A stretch of DNA of 13,882 nucleotides from contig NZ_JASPDO010000037.1 of assembly GCF_030230605.1 (NCBI RefSeq), forward strand, positions 1-13,882, read 5' to 3'. The position numbers were made by a program, and so were the translations under genes. Shown piece after piece: positions 12,013 through 13,882 of this stretch (positions within the stretch are counted from its first letter, which is position 1; every line of letters begins with the position of its first letter). Origin of the DNA: Brevibacterium sp. UMB1308A. GTDB taxonomy: Bacteria; Actinomycetota; Actinomycetes; Actinomycetales; Brevibacteriaceae. The notes under the pieces were generated by a model. That model had not been told where the DNA came from, made no database searches, and saw nothing but the letters and a program-made list of their open reading frames with translations.

Positions 12013-13842
12013 ATGACCGTCCTCGACCCTGGCTCAGTCGAAGACCTTCTCAAGAACGCACCAACCCAGAACGAAACGATCCTCCAGTTCGTTAAGCGTG
12101 TAGCGTCACTCAGCACCCCAGACCAGATCGAATGGATCACCGGGAGCAAAGAACAGCGCGCCGAAATCGCTGACAAGCTGGTCGAAGCTGGGACCCTGGT
12201 AAAGCTCGACAAGCAAAAAGACTCCTACTACGCGGCTTCTGACCCAGACGACGTCGCCCGTGTCGAAGACCGCACCTTCATCTGCTCCGAAAAGGAAGAA
12301 GACGCTGGCCCACTCAACCACTGGATGGACCCAGCCAAGATGAAAGAGATCCTCAACGACCTGTTCACCGGGTCCATGAAGGGTCGCACCATGTACGTGA
12401 TCCCATTCGTCATGGGGCACACGGAAGCTGACCAGCCGATGTTCGGCATTGAGGTCACCGATTCGCCATACGTGGTCCTGTCCATGCTGGTCATGGCACG
12501 TTGCGGCAACGAAGTCCTGCGTGCGATCGAGAACCACGACGGCAAATTCGTGGAATGCGTCCACTCGGTGGGTGCGCCTCTCGAAGAAGGCCAGGAAGAC
12601 GTCAAATGGCCATGCAACCCCACCAAGTACATCACCCACTTCCCGCAGGACCGCGCGATCTGGTCGTTCGGATCCGGTTACGGCGGTAACGCTCTGCTTG
12701 GTAAGAAGTGCTACGCGCTGCGCATCGCTTCAGCGATTGCTCGCGAAGAGGGCTGGATGGCAGAACACATGCTCATCATCAAGCTCACCAACCCTGAAGG
12801 CGAATCCAAGTACATCGCCGCTGCGTTCCCAAGCGCGTGCGGTAAGACCAACTTGGCCATGATTGAACCCACGGTCCCTGGCTGGAAGGCTGAAACCTTG
12901 GGTGACGACATCGCGTGGATGCGCTTTGGTGAGGACGGCCAGCTGTACGCCGTCAACCCTGAGTACGGCCTGTTTGGTGTTGCGCCAGGAACCGGCTACT
13001 CCACTAACCCAACCGCTATGCGTGCAATCGAAGCAGGCGGAAACGTCTTCACGAACGTCGCGCTCACCGACGACGGTGACGTGTGGTGGGAAGGCATGAC
13101 GGATGAAGCTCCTGCACACCTCACTGACTGGCGCGGAAACGAGTGGACCCCTGAGTCCGGCACTCCTGCCGCTCACCCGAACTCGCGTTTCTGCACGCCT
13201 ATCACCAACGTGCCAACGCTGGCGGAAGAGTACGACAACCCCAACGGTGTGCCAATTTCAGCGATCCTGTTTGGTGGCCGTCGCAAGACCACGATGCCAC
13301 TGGTCACGGAGACTCGCGACTGGCAGCACGGCGTGTTCATGGGTTCGGTTCTGTCGTCTGAAACCACGGCTGCCGCTACCGGTAAGGTCGGTGTGGTTCG
13401 CCGCGACCCAATGGCAATGCGTCCGTTCATCGGGTACAACGTCAGCGACTACCTCCAGCACTGGCTCAACATTGGTCAGACGGAAGGCGCGAAGCTTCCA
13501 AAGATCTTCTACGTCAACTGGTTCCGTCGCGATGAAGACGGCTCGTTCCTGTGGCCTGGGTTCTCGGAGAACTCGCGCGTGCTCAAGTGGGTATTTGAGC
13601 GTATCGACGGCAAGGCTGACGCTGAGGAAACCCCCGTTGGAAACACACCTTCCGCTGACGCGCTTGACCTCGAAGGCCTCGATGTCACCCCTGAGCAGAT
13701 CGCCAAAGCTGTTGCGATCAAACCAGAAGAGTGGGCTGACGAACTCGAATCCATTGAAGAGTGGTACGCCCAGCTAGGCAATGACGTTCCTGCAGAACTG
13801 CAGGGCGAAGTCGACCAGTTGCGGACGCGCCTGGGACTGTAA
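12013..13842 (+). CDS. pckG: Phosphoenolpyruvate carboxykinase (GTP), 609 aa
   Basis: The enzyme converts oxaloacetate and GTP to phosphoenolpyruvate, CO2 and GDP in the cytosol, the committed step of gluconeogenesis from TCA intermediates. The GTP-type signature is clear: [14 protein letters not shown] at 270-283 with the P-loop and the reactive cysteine 276, [18 protein letters not shown] at 83-100 with substrate-binding Arg87, lysines 231/232, His252 and Asp299 in TLGDDIAWM as metal ligands, and ILFGGRR at 418-424. Length matches the roughly 610 residues of actinobacterial homologues. The ATG at 12013 (MTVLDPGSV) is chosen for its GGAG 6 bases upstream; an upstream in-frame ATG at 11974 lacks one and adds a poorly conserved extension. 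The gene is complete and host-encoded. Confidence 0.98.
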   Translation: MTVLDPGSVEDLLKNAPTQNETILQFVKRVASLSTPDQIEWITGSKEQRAEIADKLVEAGTLVKLDKQKDSYYAASDPDDVARVEDRTFICSEKEEDAGPLNHWMDPAKMKEILNDLFTGSMKGRTMYVIPFVMGHTEADQPMFGIEVTDSPYVVLSMLVMARCGNEVLRAIENHDGKFVECVHSVGAPLEEGQEDVKWPCNPTKYITHFPQDRAIWSFGSGYGGNALLGKKCYALRIASAIAREEGWMAEHMLIIKLTNPEGESKYIAAAFPSACGKTNLAMIEPTVPGWKAETLGDDIAWMRFGEDGQLYAVNPEYGLFGVAPGTGYSTNPTAMRAIEAGGNVFTNVALTDDGDVWWEGMTDEAPAHLTDWRGNEWTPESGTPAAHPNSRFCTPITNVPTLAEEYDNPNGVPISAILFGGRRKTTMPLVTETRDWQHGVFMGSVLSSETTAAATGKVGVVRRDPMAMRPFIGYNVSDYLQHWLNIGQTEGAKLPKIFYVNWFRRDEDGSFLWPGFSENSRVLKWVFERIDGKADAEETPVGNTPSADALDLEGLDVTPEQIAKAVAIKPEEWADELESIEEWYAQLGNDVPAELQGEVDQLRTRLGL

Positions 13843-13845
13843 AGC

Positions 13846-13876
13846 CCCCGCGTCAGCGCTGATCGAGGAAGCGGGC
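13846..13876 (+). terminator. Weak terminator-like hairpin after pckG
   Basis: Arms CCCGC and GCGGG flank an inner palindrome TCAGCGCTGA (13853-13862) just after the pckG stop. The window ends before any U-tract can be seen, so this is only a suggestion. Confidence 0.3.
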
Positions 13877-13882
13877 ACTGTT

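Overview
The window is the right-hand end of a prophage in a high-GC Gram-positive bacterium (Actinomycetota), with the first host gene beyond it. The host call rests on a GTP-dependent PEP carboxykinase of actinobacterial type, GC-rich genes with frequent GTG starts, and promoters placed so close to start codons that leaderless transcripts are likely. Genus is not resolved; a Micrococcales-like host is a guess. GC content is visibly higher in the prophage than in the AT-richer host intergenic stretch at 11661-12012.

Reading leftwards (minus strand) from the attachment site, the prophage carries: a divergently transcribed XRE-type repressor (11320-11622, plus strand) whose 3' end runs into a host tRNA-Arg(ACG) gene; a short early operon of three overlapping genes (HTH protein 11039-11227, acidic 63-aa protein, 101-aa protein); a 56-aa ORF and a 14-codon leader ORF; an HNH endonuclease; then a tightly overlapping late operon: small terminase, large terminase, a 69-aa zinc-ribbon-like protein, portal, prohead protease fused to major capsid protein, head-tail connector, probable tail terminator, tail tube, HK97 gp10-like protein, tail assembly chaperones G/GT (joined by a -1 frameshift at GGGAAAA), tape measure, a minor tail protein and the start of a collagen-like tail protein cut by the left window edge. 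This is a siphovirus with an HK97-type head. Lysis genes and the integrase are not in the window and would lie further left.

The gene order is economical: ATGA/GTGA overlaps couple most late genes, the early region is only about 1 kb with no replication genes, and protease and capsid are fused. That suggests a very small temperate siphovirus, of the kind known from Arthrobacter, Microbacterium and Rhodococcus with genomes of roughly 14-18 kb (inference; the left end is not visible).

The most interesting feature is the switch at the right end. The repressor gene points into the attachment site and its last codons are antisense to the tRNA-Arg 3' half. This is the geometry of the integration-dependent immunity systems of mycobacteriophages BPs, Brujita and Charlie, in which attP lies in the repressor gene and integration changes the repressor C-terminus. 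Right of the tRNA, pckG (12013-13842) is an intact host gluconeogenesis gene in unrelated orientation.
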